A DNA stretch of 64,000 bases from assembly GCF_003286915.1 (NCBI RefSeq), contig NZ_QMFY01000001.1:806001-870000 (forward strand), given 5' to 3'. Position numbers and translations under genes: made by a program. Numbering within the stretch: position 1 is the stretch's first letter; every line of letters begins with the position of its first letter. The notes under the pieces were generated by a model. The model had not been told where the DNA came from. It saw only the letters and a program-made list of their open reading frames with translations, and ran no database searches. Below, piece by piece: positions 63,702-64,000 of this stretch. This DNA is from Pseudochryseolinea flava (GTDB taxonomy: Bacteria; Bacteroidota; Bacteroidia; Cytophagales; Cyclobacteriaceae).

Positions 63702-64000
63702 TCAATCCTGATTCCTTTTGGCTTTTTCGCCGGTTATATCATCGAATAGACTATTGAAAATCGCAAGGATTAAACTAAACGCGAGCGCCCACCAAAATCC
63801 ATCAACGTTGAACCCGGGAACAAGGAAATCAACAAGTAAAATGATGAGTGCGTTGATGACGAGGAGGAACAATCCAAGGGTTATAAATGTAATGGGAATG
63901 GTAAAAAAAATGAGGACAGGACGAACGATTACGTTGGCGAGGGAAAGAACGGCGGCCACTAATAAGGCGTACCAATAATCGCGCACGTGAACGCCATTGA
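63702..64000 (-). CDS. Phage holin-like (Holin_4_2 type) membrane protein, 5'-truncated by the window end
   Basis: The frame stays open to the window edge, reading '...NGVHVRDYWYALLVAAVLSLANVIVRPVL', so the gene starts beyond 64000. Visible: three hydrophobic segments ('YALLVAAVLSLANVIV', 'VLIFFTIPITFITLGLFLLVINALIILLVDFLV', 'GFWWALAFSLILAIFNSLF'), the family signature of phage holin 4_2/YvlD-like proteins, which are ordinary chromosomal membrane proteins of unknown function. Short tail 'DDITGEKAKRNQD'. No phage genes are near, so the holin name is only nominal. Confidence 0.88.
   Translation of the reverse strand, partial: NGVHVRDYWYALLVAAVLSLANVIVRPVLIFFTIPITFITLGLFLLVINALIILLVDFLVPGFNVDGFWWALAFSLILAIFNSLFDDITGEKAKRNQD

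Noticed and set aside
63702-64000. Prophage, from the holin-like gene
   Set aside because: Holin_4_2-type proteins are ordinary chromosomal membrane proteins and there are no other phage genes.

Overview
The window is an ordinary-looking chromosomal segment of a gliding-type Bacteroidota, most likely of the order Cytophagales. Three points support this: gliding genes gldB, gldE and gldD; the mutY-ssb-gldE-gldD layout; and many secreted proteins typical of the phylum (PD40/OmpA proteins, DUF2911, DUF6702, KGG protein, lipoproteins). Several promoters resemble the Bacteroidota -7 consensus TAnnTTTG, and Shine-Dalgarno motifs are scarce. I see no integrase, transposase, phage structural gene, CRISPR array or plasmid function.

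Layout. 1-9.6 kb: tRNA-Leu(UAA), a GRAM-domain membrane protein, a flavin amine oxidase, a KGG-repeat stress protein, purM, a HisA-like protein lacking the usual catalytic Asp, a PD40/OmpA-like protein, DUF2911, a 40-residue membrane peptide beside a LOG-type phosphoribohydrolase, and a two-DxG aspartic protease with a PDZ domain. 9.6-15.2 kb: a receiver-like protein, then a possible biosynthetic locus of FAD oxidoreductase, Tat-exported TIM-barrel lipoprotein, UbiA prenyltransferase, type III polyketide synthase and methyltransferase. 15.3-27.5 kb: a lipoprotein, M14 peptidase, tpx, RNase R, polyprenyl diphosphate synthase, a glycosyltransferase, tpiA-prmA and gldB.

27-35 kb: DUF6702, a HupE/UreJ-like membrane protein and three tandem M1-family metallopeptidase paralogues. 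35-47 kb: M23 peptidase, patatin with a barrel-like C-terminus, two OmpA-family proteins, a transglutaminase-like protein, aldehyde dehydrogenase and an AsmA-like protein. 47-56 kb: a PsbP-like/helical-repeat protein, RNase G, a 29-residue basic protein (AURKAIP1/COX24 type), TPR protein and HU on the minus strand, then mutY-ssb-gldE-gldD on the plus strand. 56-64 kb: an ECF-like sigma factor overlapping a small acidic gene, an acidic-tailed protein, uvrA, an M1 aminopeptidase lipoprotein, a decayed DinB gene, a His-rich secreted protein and a holin-like membrane protein running off the window end.

The best candidate for an undescribed system is the type III PKS/UbiA/methyltransferase/FAD-enzyme locus (10.2-15.2 kb), which looks able to make a prenylated or modified phenolic lipid or pyrone. 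The second is the DUF6702-HupE-triple M1 locus, whose role is unknown. All functional statements come from reading motifs; no database search was run.
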